Below, piece by piece: positions 24,624 through 33,951 of a stretch of DNA of 62,778 nt; positions within the stretch are counted from its first letter, which is position 1; each line of letters begins with the position of its first letter. The position numbers and the translations under genes were made by a program. Origin of the DNA: Anaerolineae bacterium (lineage in GTDB: Bacteria > Chloroflexota > Anaerolineae > UBA4142 > SHND01); NCBI GenBank assembly GCA_021463195.1, contig JAJTXZ010000022.1:1-62778 (forward strand). The letters are read 5' to 3'. A model generated the notes under the pieces. The model was given only the letters and a program-made list of their open reading frames with translations, had not been told where the DNA came from and did not search any database.

Positions 24624-25256
24624 ATGCCAATTTCTTCAAAATGGCTCGCGCGGCGTTTGGGCCGCGGCGATCCCGCGTTAGATTCACTCGCGCCGTTGAA
24701 ACTCATCGTCGGCCTCGGCAATCCAGGCGTCAAATACGCGCGCAATCGGCATAATGTCGGCTTTATGACATTGGACCAATTAGCGCGCATAGAACGCCAA
24801 AACTTTGAACGCCAACGTTTTAACGCGCAGCTGCTCCAAGTCAAACTCGCGGACGAACGCGTGTTATTGGTCAAACCGCAAACTTTTATGAATTCGAGCG
24901 GCGCGGCAGTGAGCAAACTCGCCGCGTTCTATCGGCTCGCGCGGCCGGATGTGATGATTGTATATGACGATTTGGATTTGCCGTTGGGAAAAATTCGTCT
25001 GCGCGCGCGCGGCAGTTCGGGCGGGCACCACGGGATGGAGTCCATTATCAATGCGCTCGGCGGCGATGACATTCCGCGTTTACGTATCGGCATCGGACGC
25101 CCTGACCCGAAACAAGATCTTGGTCACGTGTTGGGAAATTTTTCAGAGGATGAACAACCGATTTTGAATGAGGTATTGATGCGCGCGACACAGACCCTGC
25201 GCGTGTGGGTGAGCCAAGGCATTGTCGCGGCAATGAATCAATTTAACGCCACATGA
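24624..25256 (+). CDS. pth: Peptidyl-tRNA hydrolase
   Basis: The enzyme recycles peptidyl-tRNA released from stalled ribosomes. The 210-residue protein has the family pattern LIVGLGNPGVKYARNRHNVGFM (catalytic His in RHN), KPQTFMNSSGAAV, IVYDDLDLPLGKIRLRARGSSGGHHGMESI and the GIGRP signature. About 26 residues precede the usual family start; an internal start is possible but the ATG at 24624 directly follows the previous stop codon. Its stop overlaps the next start (ATGA). Confidence 0.95.
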   Translation: MPISSKWLARRLGRGDPALDSLAPLKLIVGLGNPGVKYARNRHNVGFMTLDQLARIERQNFERQRFNAQLLQVKLADERVLLVKPQTFMNSSGAAVSKLAAFYRLARPDVMIVYDDLDLPLGKIRLRARGSSGGHHGMESIINALGGDDIPRLRIGIGRPDPKQDLGHVLGNFSEDEQPILNEVLMRATQTLRVWVSQGIVAAMNQFNAT

Positions 25257-25663
25257 TTTCAGAATACATTTCACCGCCGATTGGCCTCGTACTGATAATC
25301 AGCTTTATAGTCATTCTGGCGAGTCTTGGGTTTGCCAAGCTTGCCCAAGTCTCGTTAAAGCCGCCAATTTGGCTAATACTTCTCGGCGCCGCATTGCTAG
25401 CGACCGCAAGCTCGTTAGTGTATTCATATACATTTCGCGGCGGCGATTATTTTTGGCTGCGGCGCGGTTATCCACATTATTTTTGGGGCGTTGGCGATCT
25501 TGTCGGCTTTCAAGACATGACCCGCAATAACATGCTGGCTGGATTGGATATGGGGCCGCTCGGCATTTATGTGTTGGGTAACGCGCTGTTCTATACAAGT
25601 TTGTGGATGGGCGCGTACGTAATTTTGTTAACGCTACGAAAGCGCATTCGCGCAGCGCAATGA
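25253..25663 (+). CDS. Hypothetical three-span membrane protein
   Basis: A 136-residue protein with hydrophobic segments at about residues 8-30 (IGLVLIISFIVILASLGFA), 38-58 (PPIWLILLGAALLATASSLV) and 107-128, separated by an aromatic-rich loop (YTFRGGDYFWLRRGYPHYFW). It overlaps pth by 4 bases at its start and mfd by 4 bases at its end, so translation is probably coupled. No family recognised. Confidence 0.65.
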   Translation: MISEYISPPIGLVLIISFIVILASLGFAKLAQVSLKPPIWLILLGAALLATASSLVYSYTFRGGDYFWLRRGYPHYFWGVGDLVGFQDMTRNNMLAGLDMGPLGIYVLGNALFYTSLWMGAYVILLTLRKRIRAAQ

Positions 25664-28600
25664 ATCTTTCCGGCCTTGTTTCTTTTCTCGACGCGACGCC
25701 TGAATTTAAGGCGTTGTTGGCGCGTCTCCGCGCGACAGAGGTTGCCACCACAGCGCTCGAGACGCTGGACGCGGCGCGCCCGTACGTCCTCGCCGCGCTG
25801 CACGCGCAATGGCACGCGCCCATTGTGATCGCCACCGCGCGCGTGGAACGCGCGAAACAGCTGTGGACGGATTTGACCGCATGGAGCGCGGCGCCCGAGC
25901 GCATTTATTTTTTCGCCGAACCCGACCCATTGTTGTACGAGCGCATGCCGTGGAGCGAAGAAACGCTCGCGCTGCGTCTCGCGGCGTTATCGGCTCTGTC
26001 CGCGCCGCTCGTTTCCCCCCCCCCTCTCATCGTGACGACAATGCGCGCGCTGATGCTGCGCACCGCGCCGCGCGCGGAATTTCAACGCCATGTATTTGTC
26101 TTGCAGCGCGGCGAAAATATTTCGTTGACAAATTTATTGCGCGCATGGAGCGAACTGGGGTACGAAGCCGCAGCGGTGGTAGACGCGCCGGGATTATTTT
26201 CGCGGCGCGGCGGCATTGTGGACATTTGGCTGCCTTCGCGCGCCAAACCCGCGCGCATTGAATTGGTCGGCGACGAAATCGAAACATTGCGCGAATTCGA
26301 TCCCGCGACGCAGCGCTCCGGCAGCGTCATTGACGCATTGGTCATTACGCCCGCGAGCGAAGCGGATATATCACGCGCGCCGGATGCCGCCGCGCGGACG
26401 GCGCAGCTGGATTTTTCCAATACACATCCCATCGCGGCGAATACGTTTCGTCAAGACCGCGAAGCCCTGACAAACCGACAGCGTTTTCGAGGCATCGAAT
26501 TTTATCTGCCCTATTTCGCGGAAACCGCGACGTTGTTCGATTATTTGCCGCCCGACGCGCTGCTCGTGGCAGACGATTGGCAAGAGCTCGAAGCGTTGAC
26601 CGAACAGTTCGAACAGCAAGCGGAACAAGTGCGCGCCGATTTGGAAGGACGGGGCGAACTGCCGCGTCATTTCGCGCGGCCCTATTTCACCTGGCAAGAA
26701 TTGCGCGACAAGATGCTGCGACACACGCGTTTATTGTTGGATTATCGCGGCGTGGACCAAGCGCCCGCGCTGCCCTTTGCGCCCGGCGAACGCTTCGGCG
26801 GACAGGTCAAACGCGTGGTGGATGAAATGCTGCGCGCGCGCGGACAGGGCGCGCGTGTAATTGCGGTAACACGTCAAGCGGAACGTCTCGCGGCGTTATT
26901 GGGCGAACGCGATTTCTTGGTTATTCCGACGACTGAAATCACGCGCGCGCCGCAAGCGGGAGAGATTGCGCTGGTGCAAGGGGCGTTGGCGGAAGGTTGG
27001 AGACTGGAGCTTGACGGTCGGAAACCAGAATCGAGAGACTTGGATTCCAAACTTCAGTCTCGCGATTCTAGTCTTTTTCTATTGACCGACGCCGAAATCT
27101 TTGGTTGGTCACGCCCCAAGCCGCGCCGTCTTACAACGCAATACACTCGTCCGCACGCGCCCGAAGCGTTTTTCGCGGATTTGTCCGAAGGCGATTATGT
27201 GGTGCATATTGACCACGGCATTGGCGTTTTTCGCGGTCTCGAAAAATTAGAGTTGGGCGGACCGGACACCGAGTACCTGCGCCTCGAATACGCGCACGGA
27301 GATAAATTATTCGTGCCGGTGCATCAACTTGATCGCTTGAGTCGCTACGTTGCGCCGGGGGGTCATCCACCGACGCTGCATCGTCTCGGCACAGCGGAAT
27401 GGGCGCAGGTCAAAGAGCGCACCAAAAAAGCGGTCGCCGACATTGCGCAAGAATTATTGGAACTTTATGCGACGCGCGAAATCGTGACAGGATACGCCTA
27501 CTCTCAAGATACGCAATGGCAGCGCGAACTTGAAGCGTCCTTTCCCTACGTCGAGACGCCTGACCAACTGACAGTGATTGATGCCGTTAAACGCGACATG
27601 CAGCAAAAACGTCCAATGGACCGTTTAGTGGTCGGCGATGTGGGCTATGGCAAAACCGAAGTCGCGCTACGCGCCGCGTTCAAAGCGGTGATGGATGGAA
27701 AACAGGTCGCGATTCTAGTGCCTACCACCGTTCTGGCGCAACAACACTTTAACACCTTTCAAGAACGTCTCGCGCCATTTCCGGTGACAGTCGAAATGTT
27801 GTCGCGCTTTCGTTCCACGTCCGAGCAATCTGAAATCGTAAAAAAATTGGGCGCGGGCGCGATTGATATCGTGATTGGGACGCATCGCATTTTGTCGCCG
27901 GATGTGACCTTTAAAGATTTGGGCTTGATGATTGTGGACGAAGAGCAACGCTTTGGCGTGCAGCACAAGGAACGGTTAAAACAACTGCGCGCGCATGTGG
28001 ACGTGCTGACCTTGACCGCCACGCCCATTCCGCGCACATTATATTTATCACTCAGCGGCGCGCGCGACATGTCCACGATTGAAACGCCGCCCGACGAACG
28101 GTTGCCGATTCGCACCTATGTCGCCGCGTACGACGAAGGTTTGGTGCGCGACGCGATTTTGCGCGAATTGGACCGCGGGGGCCAAGTTTTTTTTGTGCAT
28201 AACCGCGTGCGCGGCATCGGCATCATCACCGAACAATTACGCAAACTCGCGCCGGAAGCGCGCATCGGCATCGGACACGGCCAGATGCGCGAGGACCAAC
28301 TGGAATTGGTCATGAGCGAATTCGCGGCGGGCAAGTACGACGTGCTGGTTTGCACGACGATTATTGAAAGCGGCATTGACATTCCAAACGCCAACACCAT
28401 TATTATTAATAACGCGGACAAGTTTGGATTGGCGCAGTTGTATCAGCTGCGCGGACGCGTGGGCCGCAGCGCCGCGCGCGCTTTTGCGTACTTGTTGCAC
28501 GACAAACGCGCGAATCTCTCCGATGAGGCGCGCATGCGCTTGCAGTCCATTGCCGAAGCGACGGAATTGGGCGCGGGGTTCCAAGTGGCGATGCGCGATT

Positions 28601-29232
28601 TAGAAATTCGCGGCGCGGGCGAAATTCTCGGCGCGCGGCAATCGGGGCATATCGCGGCGGTCGGTTTGGATTTGTACGCGCGCTTACTCGCGGGCGCGAT
28701 TCAAGACGCGCGCGCGCAAGCGGACAAGGAACGCGGCGCCGCCAAAGCGCCGTCGGACGAGGCGGCGTTGAATCCGGCGCAGCGCATCCTGCACGCGCCC
28801 ACGCTTGATTTGCCGCTCGTGTCGCAAATTCCCGAAGAGTATGTGTCCGACGCGGCGCTGCGTTTGCGCTTGTATCGGCGGCTTGCCGACGTGAACGATG
28901 AAACGCAAATCAATGACCTCCGCCGCGAATTTCAAGACCGTTTCGGTCCGCCGCCGGAACAAACCGAAAATTTATTTTATCTCTTGCGTTTAAAATTGAC
29001 GGCGACCCGCGCGCAGGTGGCGGCGTTGACGCTTGACGATGGGCGCATCATGGCGCGTTTTCGCGGCGAAGATAACGCGCGCTTGGAGCGGTTGAATAAA
29101 AAATGGGGCGCGCGCGTGCGCGCCTCGCGCGACCGAATGTGGCTGCCGGGTCCAGACGCAAATCCGCGCTGGCGCGCGCAGTTACTTGAAATTTTAGCGC
29201 AAGTCGCCAACGATACCGCCGCCAACAGTTAA
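25660..29232 (+). CDS. mfd: Transcription-repair coupling factor
   Basis: Mfd removes RNA polymerase stalled at DNA lesions and recruits UvrA. The 1190-residue protein has the UvrB-like N-terminal modules (LFSRRGGIVDIWLPS), the RNA-polymerase-interacting domain (EGDYVVHIDHGIGVFRGLEKL), the translocase with Walker A GDVGYGKTEVALRAAFKAV, DEEQRFG, LTATPIPRTL, the TRG motif region (ATELGAGFQVAMRDLEIRGA) and the C-terminal TRCF domain. Between the UvrB-like region and the TDAEIFGW segment there is an extra stretch of about 25 residues (WRLELDGRKPESRDLDSKLQ onward) whose DNA resembles the purine-rich repeat family. ATG at 25660 overlaps the upstream stop. Confidence 0.96.
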   Translation: MNLSGLVSFLDATPEFKALLARLRATEVATTALETLDAARPYVLAALHAQWHAPIVIATARVERAKQLWTDLTAWSAAPERIYFFAEPDPLLYERMPWSEETLALRLAALSALSAPLVSPPPLIVTTMRALMLRTAPRAEFQRHVFVLQRGENISLTNLLRAWSELGYEAAAVVDAPGLFSRRGGIVDIWLPSRAKPARIELVGDEIETLREFDPATQRSGSVIDALVITPASEADISRAPDAAARTAQLDFSNTHPIAANTFRQDREALTNRQRFRGIEFYLPYFAETATLFDYLPPDALLVADDWQELEALTEQFEQQAEQVRADLEGRGELPRHFARPYFTWQELRDKMLRHTRLLLDYRGVDQAPALPFAPGERFGGQVKRVVDEMLRARGQGARVIAVTRQAERLAALLGERDFLVIPTTEITRAPQAGEIALVQGALAEGWRLELDGRKPESRDLDSKLQSRDSSLFLLTDAEIFGWSRPKPRRLTTQYTRPHAPEAFFADLSEGDYVVHIDHGIGVFRGLEKLELGGPDTEYLRLEYAHGDKLFVPVHQLDRLSRYVAPGGHPPTLHRLGTAEWAQVKERTKKAVADIAQELLELYATREIVTGYAYSQDTQWQRELEASFPYVETPDQLTVIDAVKRDMQQKRPMDRLVVGDVGYGKTEVALRAAFKAVMDGKQVAILVPTTVLAQQHFNTFQERLAPFPVTVEMLSRFRSTSEQSEIVKKLGAGAIDIVIGTHRILSPDVTFKDLGLMIVDEEQRFGVQHKERLKQLRAHVDVLTLTATPIPRTLYLSLSGARDMSTIETPPDERLPIRTYVAAYDEGLVRDAILRELDRGGQVFFVHNRVRGIGIITEQLRKLAPEARIGIGHGQMREDQLELVMSEFAAGKYDVLVCTTIIESGIDIPNANTIIINNADKFGLAQLYQLRGRVGRSAARAFAYLLHDKRANLSDEARMRLQSIAEATELGAGFQVAMRDLEIRGAGEILGARQSGHIAAVGLDLYARLLAGAIQDARAQADKERGAAKAPSDEAALNPAQRILHAPTLDLPLVSQIPEEYVSDAALRLRLYRRLADVNDETQINDLRREFQDRFGPPPEQTENLFYLLRLKLTATRAQVAALTLDDGRIMARFRGEDNARLERLNKKWGARVRASRDRMWLPGPDANPRWRAQLLEILAQVANDTAANS

Positions 29233-29348
29233 CCGCAGACTCGCGCGCGGGAACGTCCGCAGGGACGTTTCGCGTTTTTGTTGCCGCGAATTGGATTCGC
29301 CCGCAAACTGACCCCCAATGCAAACTGCGCTCCAAAATACGATTGTGT

Positions 29349-29377
29349 TTGACGATTTAGGGCGGCTGTGATATATT
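29349..29377 (+). promoter_or_regulatory. Promoter of the infC operon
   Basis: TTGACG, 17 bases, TATATT with TGTGA before the -10. The nearest to consensus in the window. The 203-base gap 29233-29435 holds only this and the ribosome binding site. Confidence 0.8.
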
Positions 29378-29435
29378 TTCCAACCGCAACTAGATTGCGG
29401 CAATTACATTGCGACCCTTTTGAGGAGGATAGCAC

Positions 29436-30098
29436 ATAACAGACCGTCTGCGAGTCAATGAACAAATCCGCGCGCGTGAAGTGCGCGTGATTGATGATGC
29501 TTCGGGTAAACAAGTAGGAATTTTGCCGCCGCGTGAGGCCATCGCGATGGCGCGCGAACGCAATCTCGATTTGGTCGAGGTCGCGCCCAACGCCAACCCG
29601 CCGGTGTGCCGTATTATGGATTACGGCAAGTTTCAATACGAGCGCACCAAAAAAGAACGCGAAGCGAAAAAAGCGCAAAAAGTTATCGAAGTCAAAGAAA
29701 TTCGCATCCGCCCCAAGACCGCCATGTATCACGTCGGTTTTAAATTAAACCGCGTGCAAGATTGGTTGAAAAAGGGCAACAAGGTCAAAATTCGCATCTT
29801 GTTCCGCGCGCGCGAAATTACCCATTCGCAGTTGGGACGGGATACGTTGGCGGAAATCGCCGCTGACCTCGCGGACATCGCCACAGTTGAACAAGCGCCT
29901 TTGATGGACGGCAAGAGTTTGGTTATGCTCTTGGGCCCTGGGCCGCACAAAGGCGGCGCCGAAGCCGCGCGTCGCGCGGTGCGGAATGCGCGTATCCGTC
30001 CGCCAACCGACGAGCAACGCGCCGCGATGCCGGCTTCGACCAGCGTCGAGGACGAGACGGAAACAACGGTCCAAGAGACTTCTGAACCGGTCGCATAA
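29436..30098 (+). CDS. infC: Translation initiation factor IF-3, probable ATA start
   Basis: IF-3 binds the 30S subunit and checks the start codon. The protein shows RVNEQIRAREVRVID, the family signature region VEVAPNANPPVCRIMDYGKFQYE and the C-terminal domain KIRILFRAREITHSQLG. In-frame codons upstream of the GTG at 29481 still encode conserved IF-3 sequence (RVNEQIRARE), so that GTG is not the start. The frame opens after a TAG at 29430-29432, and no ATG, GTG or TTG lies between it and RVNEQ. An ATA at 29436-29438 sits 7 bases after GAGGAGG, giving (M)TDRLRVNEQ, 220 residues. Non-canonical AUU/AUC/AUA starts are a known self-regulatory feature of infC. Confidence 0.93.
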   Translation: MTDRLRVNEQIRAREVRVIDDASGKQVGILPPREAIAMARERNLDLVEVAPNANPPVCRIMDYGKFQYERTKKEREAKKAQKVIEVKEIRIRPKTAMYHVGFKLNRVQDWLKKGNKVKIRILFRAREITHSQLGRDTLAEIAADLADIATVEQAPLMDGKSLVMLLGPGPHKGGAEAARRAVRNARIRPPTDEQRAAMPASTSVEDETETTVQETSEPVA

Positions 30099-30122
30099 AA
30101 ATTTGTTGGGGCTGTGAAAAAT

Positions 30123-30148
30123 AAACACGCCTCGCGCGAGGCGTGTTT
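30123..30148 (+). terminator. Hairpin between infC and rpmI
   Basis: Perfect inverted repeat AAACACGCCTC/GAGGCGTGTTT with a GCGC centre and only three T after it; a partial terminator or attenuator within the operon. Confidence 0.55.
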
Positions 30149-30256
30149 GTGTGTGTCACGCGGGTTACGCGTCGGCGACCTTCCCTCGCCCACAGTCGCA
30201 ACCGAAAGATTCAATCTCTGCGGCAAAAAATTTTGCCGCCAAGTGGAAGGAGCAAA

Positions 30257-30457
30257 ATGCCCAAACTCAAGACTCACAAGTCCACTGCCAAACGTTTCAA
30301 ACGCACGGGCACCGGCAAATTGATGCGCCAAAATATGCCCAAAGGTCACTTGCGCCGCCGCCATTCCAAACGCAATAATCGCAAGCTTGACCGTTATGTG
30401 GAAGTGGAACTGCACGAACAGAAAAAGAAAATCAATCAACTCGCGCCGTATATTTAA
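30257..30457 (+). CDS. rpmI: Ribosomal protein bL35
   Basis: A 66-residue basic protein with MPKLKTHKSTAKRFKRTGTG and RRHSKRNNRKLDRY, the bL35 pattern. AAGGAG precedes the ATG at 30257. It is the middle gene of the conserved infC-rpmI-rplT cluster. Confidence 0.95.
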   Translation: MPKLKTHKSTAKRFKRTGTGKLMRQNMPKGHLRRRHSKRNNRKLDRYVEVELHEQKKKINQLAPYI

Positions 30458-30465
30458 ATGACATC

Positions 30466-30495
30466 CGCCAAGCGATAAAATCTATCCGCTTGGCG
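30466..30495 (+). promoter_or_regulatory. Hairpin in the rpmI-rplT gap
   Basis: CGCCAAGCG pairs with CGCTTGGCG across a 12-base loop, with no T-tract after it. The 225-base gap is long for this operon. A feedback site for L20 is possible (known in other bacteria upstream of rpmI-rplT), but this is inference. Confidence 0.4.
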
Positions 30496-30682
30496 CGTAT
30501 TCGCAAAGTCGCAAAGTCCAAGTCAATCTTGCTGCGAATGCAAACTATTTAGACCTGCGGCACGCGCGCGTCGAATCGAGTCCGGAAATTTGAAATTCCA
30601 CTCGCTTTTCAATGCGCGTGTCTCTGCGCTATCGTCAAGTGGCTCGAGGATGCCTTCTTGACCGTAATAAGGAGAATATAAA

Positions 30683-31057
30683 ATGCCTCGCGTAAAACGC
30701 GGCGTCCCCGCGCGGGCACGCCATAAAAAAGTACTCAAACAGACCAAAGGCCAAGTTGGTTCGCGCCATCTCTTGTATCGGCGCGCGCACGAAGCCCTAA
30801 CCCACTCGCTCTTTTATCATGACCGCGACCGACACGACCGCAAAGGCGAATTTCGCCGTTTGTGGATTGCGCGCATCAACGCCGCGGCGCGTGAAGAAGG
30901 CACGACCTACAATCAACTCATGCACGGGTTGAAATTGGCGGGCGTCGAAGTGGACCGTAAAATGTTGGCAGACCTCGCCGTGCGCGATGCGGGCGCGTTC
31001 AAAACGCTCGTAGACGTATCCAGTCAAGCGCGCGCGGAAGCCAAACCGACAGCGTAA
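30683..31057 (+). CDS. rplT: Ribosomal protein bL20
   Basis: A 124-residue protein beginning MPRVKRGVPARARHKKVLKQ, with the AHEALTHSLFYHDRDRHDRK segment and the RRLWIARINAAAREEG signature of bL20, an assembly protein of the 50S subunit and often an autoregulator. AAGGAG lies upstream of the ATG. The gene ends in a strong terminator. Confidence 0.95.
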   Translation: MPRVKRGVPARARHKKVLKQTKGQVGSRHLLYRRAHEALTHSLFYHDRDRHDRKGEFRRLWIARINAAAREEGTTYNQLMHGLKLAGVEVDRKMLADLAVRDAGAFKTLVDVSSQARAEAKPTA

Positions 31058-31097
31058 AAAAAATTGGGGCAGGATAAAAACCTGCTCCAATTTTTTT
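31058..31097. terminator. Terminator after rplT
   Basis: Stem ATTGGGGCAGG with CCTGCTCCAAT (one mismatch), 7-base loop, A-tract before and T-tract after. Confidence 0.9.
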
Positions 31098-31129
31098 ATT
31101 TGCCGCGCGCCTGATACGGAAAACGAATT

Positions 31130-31903
31130 GTGATTACAAGCATTGAGAACGAAAAAATCAAACAGGCGCGCGCGTTGACGCACAAAAAAGGACGCGCGGC
31201 GACGGGGCAACTCTTGCTCGAAGGCGCGCGTTTAATTCACGAAGCCGCGCGCGCAGAGCTCGCGCCGACGATGGTATTTTATGAACGCGCCGCGTTCGAC
31301 ACCGACGCGCGCATACGCGCGCTGGTTATCGCGTTTCAAAAGCAAACGCGTCAAGTATATGAAACGAACGCGACGGTCATGCGCGCGTTAAGCGATACCG
31401 AGACGCCTCAAGGCATCGCCGCTGTTTTTTCGCTCCCCGTCCTCTCGCCCCCTTCCGCGCCGGCGTTGACGCTCATTCTCGACCGCATCCGCGACCCGGG
31501 CAATCTGGGAACAATCTTGCGCACCGCCTGGGCAGCCAACGTAAAGCTGGTTTTGCTCGCGCCGGAAACGGCGGACGCGTTCAATCCCAAAGTCGTGCGC
31601 GCGGGCATGGGCGCGCATTTTCATCTCGCCCTCATTCCCGCGTCATGGGATGAAATTACGGAACGTTTGCAAAATACGCCGCGCATATATTTATCCGACG
31701 CGGCGGGCGAACTCGCTTATACACGCGCGGATTGGACGCCGCCGGTGGCGCTAATCGTGTCGAATGAAGCGGAAGGCGCCAGCGCTGCCGCGCGCCAACT
31801 TGCGACGGCGACGCTTCAGATTCCGATGCGCGGCGCGATGGATTCCCTCAACGCCGCGGTTGCCGCCGGAATTTTGCTTTATGAATTTCTCCGCGCCGCT
31901 TGA
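31130..31903 (+). CDS. TrmH-family (SpoU) RNA 2'-O-methyltransferase
   Basis: A 257-residue protein starting at GTG. The N-terminal half is a substrate-binding domain ([30 protein letters not shown]). The C-terminal half is a SPOUT knot methyltransferase with [21 protein letters not shown] (motif 1, catalytic Arg/Asn), the [11 protein letters not shown] motif 2 and the [22 protein letters not shown] motif 3. Family members methylate rRNA or tRNA riboses with AdoMet; the exact nucleotide is unknown. It follows the ribosomal-protein operon but after a terminator. Confidence 0.92.
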   Translation: MITSIENEKIKQARALTHKKGRAATGQLLLEGARLIHEAARAELAPTMVFYERAAFDTDARIRALVIAFQKQTRQVYETNATVMRALSDTETPQGIAAVFSLPVLSPPSAPALTLILDRIRDPGNLGTILRTAWAANVKLVLLAPETADAFNPKVVRAGMGAHFHLALIPASWDEITERLQNTPRIYLSDAAGELAYTRADWTPPVALIVSNEAEGASAAARQLATATLQIPMRGAMDSLNAAVAAGILLYEFLRAA

Positions 31904-31928
31904 AAGCCGCGGCGCGCTTTGTTATAAT
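31900..31928 (+). promoter_or_regulatory. Promoter of the ComEA-like gene, leaderless arrangement
   Basis: TTGAAA (overlapping the stop codon of the methyltransferase gene), 17 bases, TATAAT. The ATG at 31936 lies 7 bases after the -10, so the mRNA probably starts at the start codon. Confidence 0.75.
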
Positions 31929-31935
31929 TCTCGCC

Positions 31936-32574
31936 ATGTCCACGCTTGCCGATTTTCTCAAAGCGTATCGTGTGTATATCGCGATGTTTATTTTGAATCT
32001 CGCGATTGTGGCGGGCGTGATTTATCTGCTGCGTCGCGAACCCGCGCGCCCGGTGGTGGTAACGGTTCCGCCGACGCGCGCCGCGCGCGCCGAAACGTCC
32101 GCCGCGCCCATTCACGTAAACGTGAGCGGCGCGGTCAATGCGCCCGGCGCGATTCAACTCGCCAACGGCGCGTTAATGGCGGAAGCATTGCAACGCGCGG
32201 GAGTGCAAGCGGACGCGGATTTGAGCAAACTCGATTTGATGCGTCCGCTGCGCGACGGCGATAAAATTCTAGTGCCAACCCAAAACGCGCGCAGCCCCGC
32301 AAGCGCCAGCGCGCCCGCGCCGCCAACCGCCGCCCGCGCGGCGACGGTGAATAACGCGCCCGCCACGCCTGCGGCAAGCGCCCGACTGAACCTCAACACG
32401 GCAACGCTCGCGGAATTGGACGCGCTGCCCGACATTGGGCCCGCGTTGGCGCAACGTATTTTGGATTATCGTAGCGCGCACGGTGGCTTCAAGTCGGTTG
32501 AGGAATTGCAAGAAATCAAAGGCATTGGCGCTATGCTATATGACAAACTCAAAGCATTAGTGACGGTTCAATGA
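31936..32574 (+). CDS. comEA: ComEA-like membrane-anchored DNA-binding protein
   Basis: A 212-residue protein: an N-terminal membrane span ([20 protein letters not shown]), a SLBB domain ([28 protein letters not shown]), an Ala/Pro linker and a C-terminal helix-hairpin-helix domain ([39 protein letters not shown]). This is the architecture of the competence DNA receptor ComEA. No ComEC or pilus genes are in the window. ATG at 31936 is chosen because of the promoter placement and the loss of similarity upstream. Its stop overlaps the antiporter start. Confidence 0.9.
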   Translation: MSTLADFLKAYRVYIAMFILNLAIVAGVIYLLRREPARPVVVTVPPTRAARAETSAAPIHVNVSGAVNAPGAIQLANGALMAEALQRAGVQADADLSKLDLMRPLRDGDKILVPTQNARSPASASAPAPPTAARAATVNNAPATPAASARLNLNTATLAELDALPDIGPALAQRILDYRSAHGGFKSVEELQEIKGIGAMLYDKLKALVTVQ

Positions 32575-33728
32575 GACAAAACCCCTTTTCCATCCGCGCG
32601 TTTGCCGCGCGCTTTCGTTCGCCGTCCGCGTGGATTAATCTGCTGCTCGTTTTTGTGCCAATCGCGATCGTGGTTGAATTGCTGCACGGCGACCCAACAA
32701 TTCTATTTATCACTTCGGCGTTAGGCATCGTGCCGCTGGCGGGCTTGTTGGGCGAAGCCACCGATGCCCTGTCCGTCAAAGCGGGCGACCAGATTGGCGG
32801 ACTGTTGAACGCAACGTTAGGGAACGCGGCGGAATTGATTATTACGATTGTGGCGCTGCAAGCGGGTTTGCTTGATGTGGTTAAAGCGTCCATCACCGGC
32901 TCGATTCTTGGCAATTTGTTGTTGGTGTTGGGGCTTTCGCTGCTCGCGGGCGGCTTGAAAAACGGAACGCAATTTTTTGACCGACGCGGCATCTCGGTCA
33001 TGATGACGACCATGACCATCGCCATTATCGGTTTGGTCATTCCGACAATGTTCAGTTCCGCGATCGAAGCGGTGAATCACAATGCGGTGGAATATCTTTC
33101 GATTGGCGTCGCCGTAGCGTTGATGGCGAGTTATATCCTGAGTTTGTTTTTTACTTTGCGCGGCAAACCCAAGAGCGACGAAATCGCGCATGCGGAAGAG
33201 GTCTCCGCCGCGCCGCATCATCATGGCCCATTAAGCAACCTACGCATCGCGTTGGCGGTGTTGGCGGTGGCGGTGGTCTTGATCGCATTCCTTTCCGAAA
33301 TTCTAGTCGGCGCGGTAGAACCGTTGATTCAAGCGCAAGGGCTGTCAGAATTGTTTGTCGGCGTTATCATTGTGCCAATCATTGGCAACGCGGCGGAGCA
33401 TCTCGTCGCGGTAGAGATGGCGCTCAAGAATCGCATGGAATTGTCCATCGGCATCGCGGTCGGTTCGAGTTTGCAAATCGCGTTATTTGTCGCGCCCGTG
33501 TTGGTTTTTATCGCGCTGTTGTTCGGACAGCAGTTGACGCTGGTCTTTAATCAATTTGAAATCGCGGCGTTAATCGCGGCGGTGTTAATCACCGCGTTGA
33601 TTGCGCTCGACGGCGAATCGAATTGGCTCGAAGGCGCGCAGCTATTGATTGTGTACGTGATTCTTGCCATCGCGTTTTTCTTTTTACCCAATCTCGCCGC
33701 CGGCGCGCACGCGCTTTTTACAAGATGA
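32571..33728 (+). CDS. Calcium/proton antiporter (CaCA family, Cax type)
   Basis: A 385-residue protein with about 11 hydrophobic spans. Two inverted repeats carry the ion-binding helices [31 protein letters not shown] and [23 protein letters not shown] (GNxxE motifs). A His-rich loop (APHHHGPL) separates the halves. The family expels Ca2+ in exchange for protons. It overlaps comEA by 4 bases; a Ca2+-type P-ATPase gene lies 1.2 kb downstream, suggesting local emphasis on Ca2+ export. Confidence 0.92.
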   Translation: MRQNPFSIRAFAARFRSPSAWINLLLVFVPIAIVVELLHGDPTILFITSALGIVPLAGLLGEATDALSVKAGDQIGGLLNATLGNAAELIITIVALQAGLLDVVKASITGSILGNLLLVLGLSLLAGGLKNGTQFFDRRGISVMMTTMTIAIIGLVIPTMFSSAIEAVNHNAVEYLSIGVAVALMASYILSLFFTLRGKPKSDEIAHAEEVSAAPHHHGPLSNLRIALAVLAVAVVLIAFLSEILVGAVEPLIQAQGLSELFVGVIIVPIIGNAAEHLVAVEMALKNRMELSIGIAVGSSLQIALFVAPVLVFIALLFGQQLTLVFNQFEIAALIAAVLITALIALDGESNWLEGAQLLIVYVILAIAFFFLPNLAAGAHALFTR

Positions 33729-33898
33729 TTGAATCGAACATCAAAAAAGGTCGCGCGAGCTATGGTGGAGCTGGCGTAATTTTACGTTCGCTTGGGTCAC
33801 ATACCTTGGCGCGTGCCTACGATTCACGCGCGCAAAAAAGTTATACGCGTTGTCCACAAGCCATTGGCGCGCCCACAGCCAATGAAAACGGACAATTG

Positions 33899-33926
33899 GC
33901 GCGACAAATTTCAAATTTGTCGCGCA
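33899..33926 (+). terminator. Palindrome upstream of folE
   Basis: GCGCGACAAATTT and complement with a one-base centre, followed by a short T-run. The AAATTTCAAATTT heart matches the interior of the MITE-like elements at 14495 and 58875. It may end antiporter transcription. Nothing else is seen in the gap 33729-33951. Confidence 0.55.
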
Positions 33927-33951
33927 TTTTTAGAGGAGTGAAAAAATAACG

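Noticed and set aside
33729-33951. Riboswitch upstream of folE
   Set aside because: Only a simple palindrome is visible; no conserved riboswitch core could be recognised.
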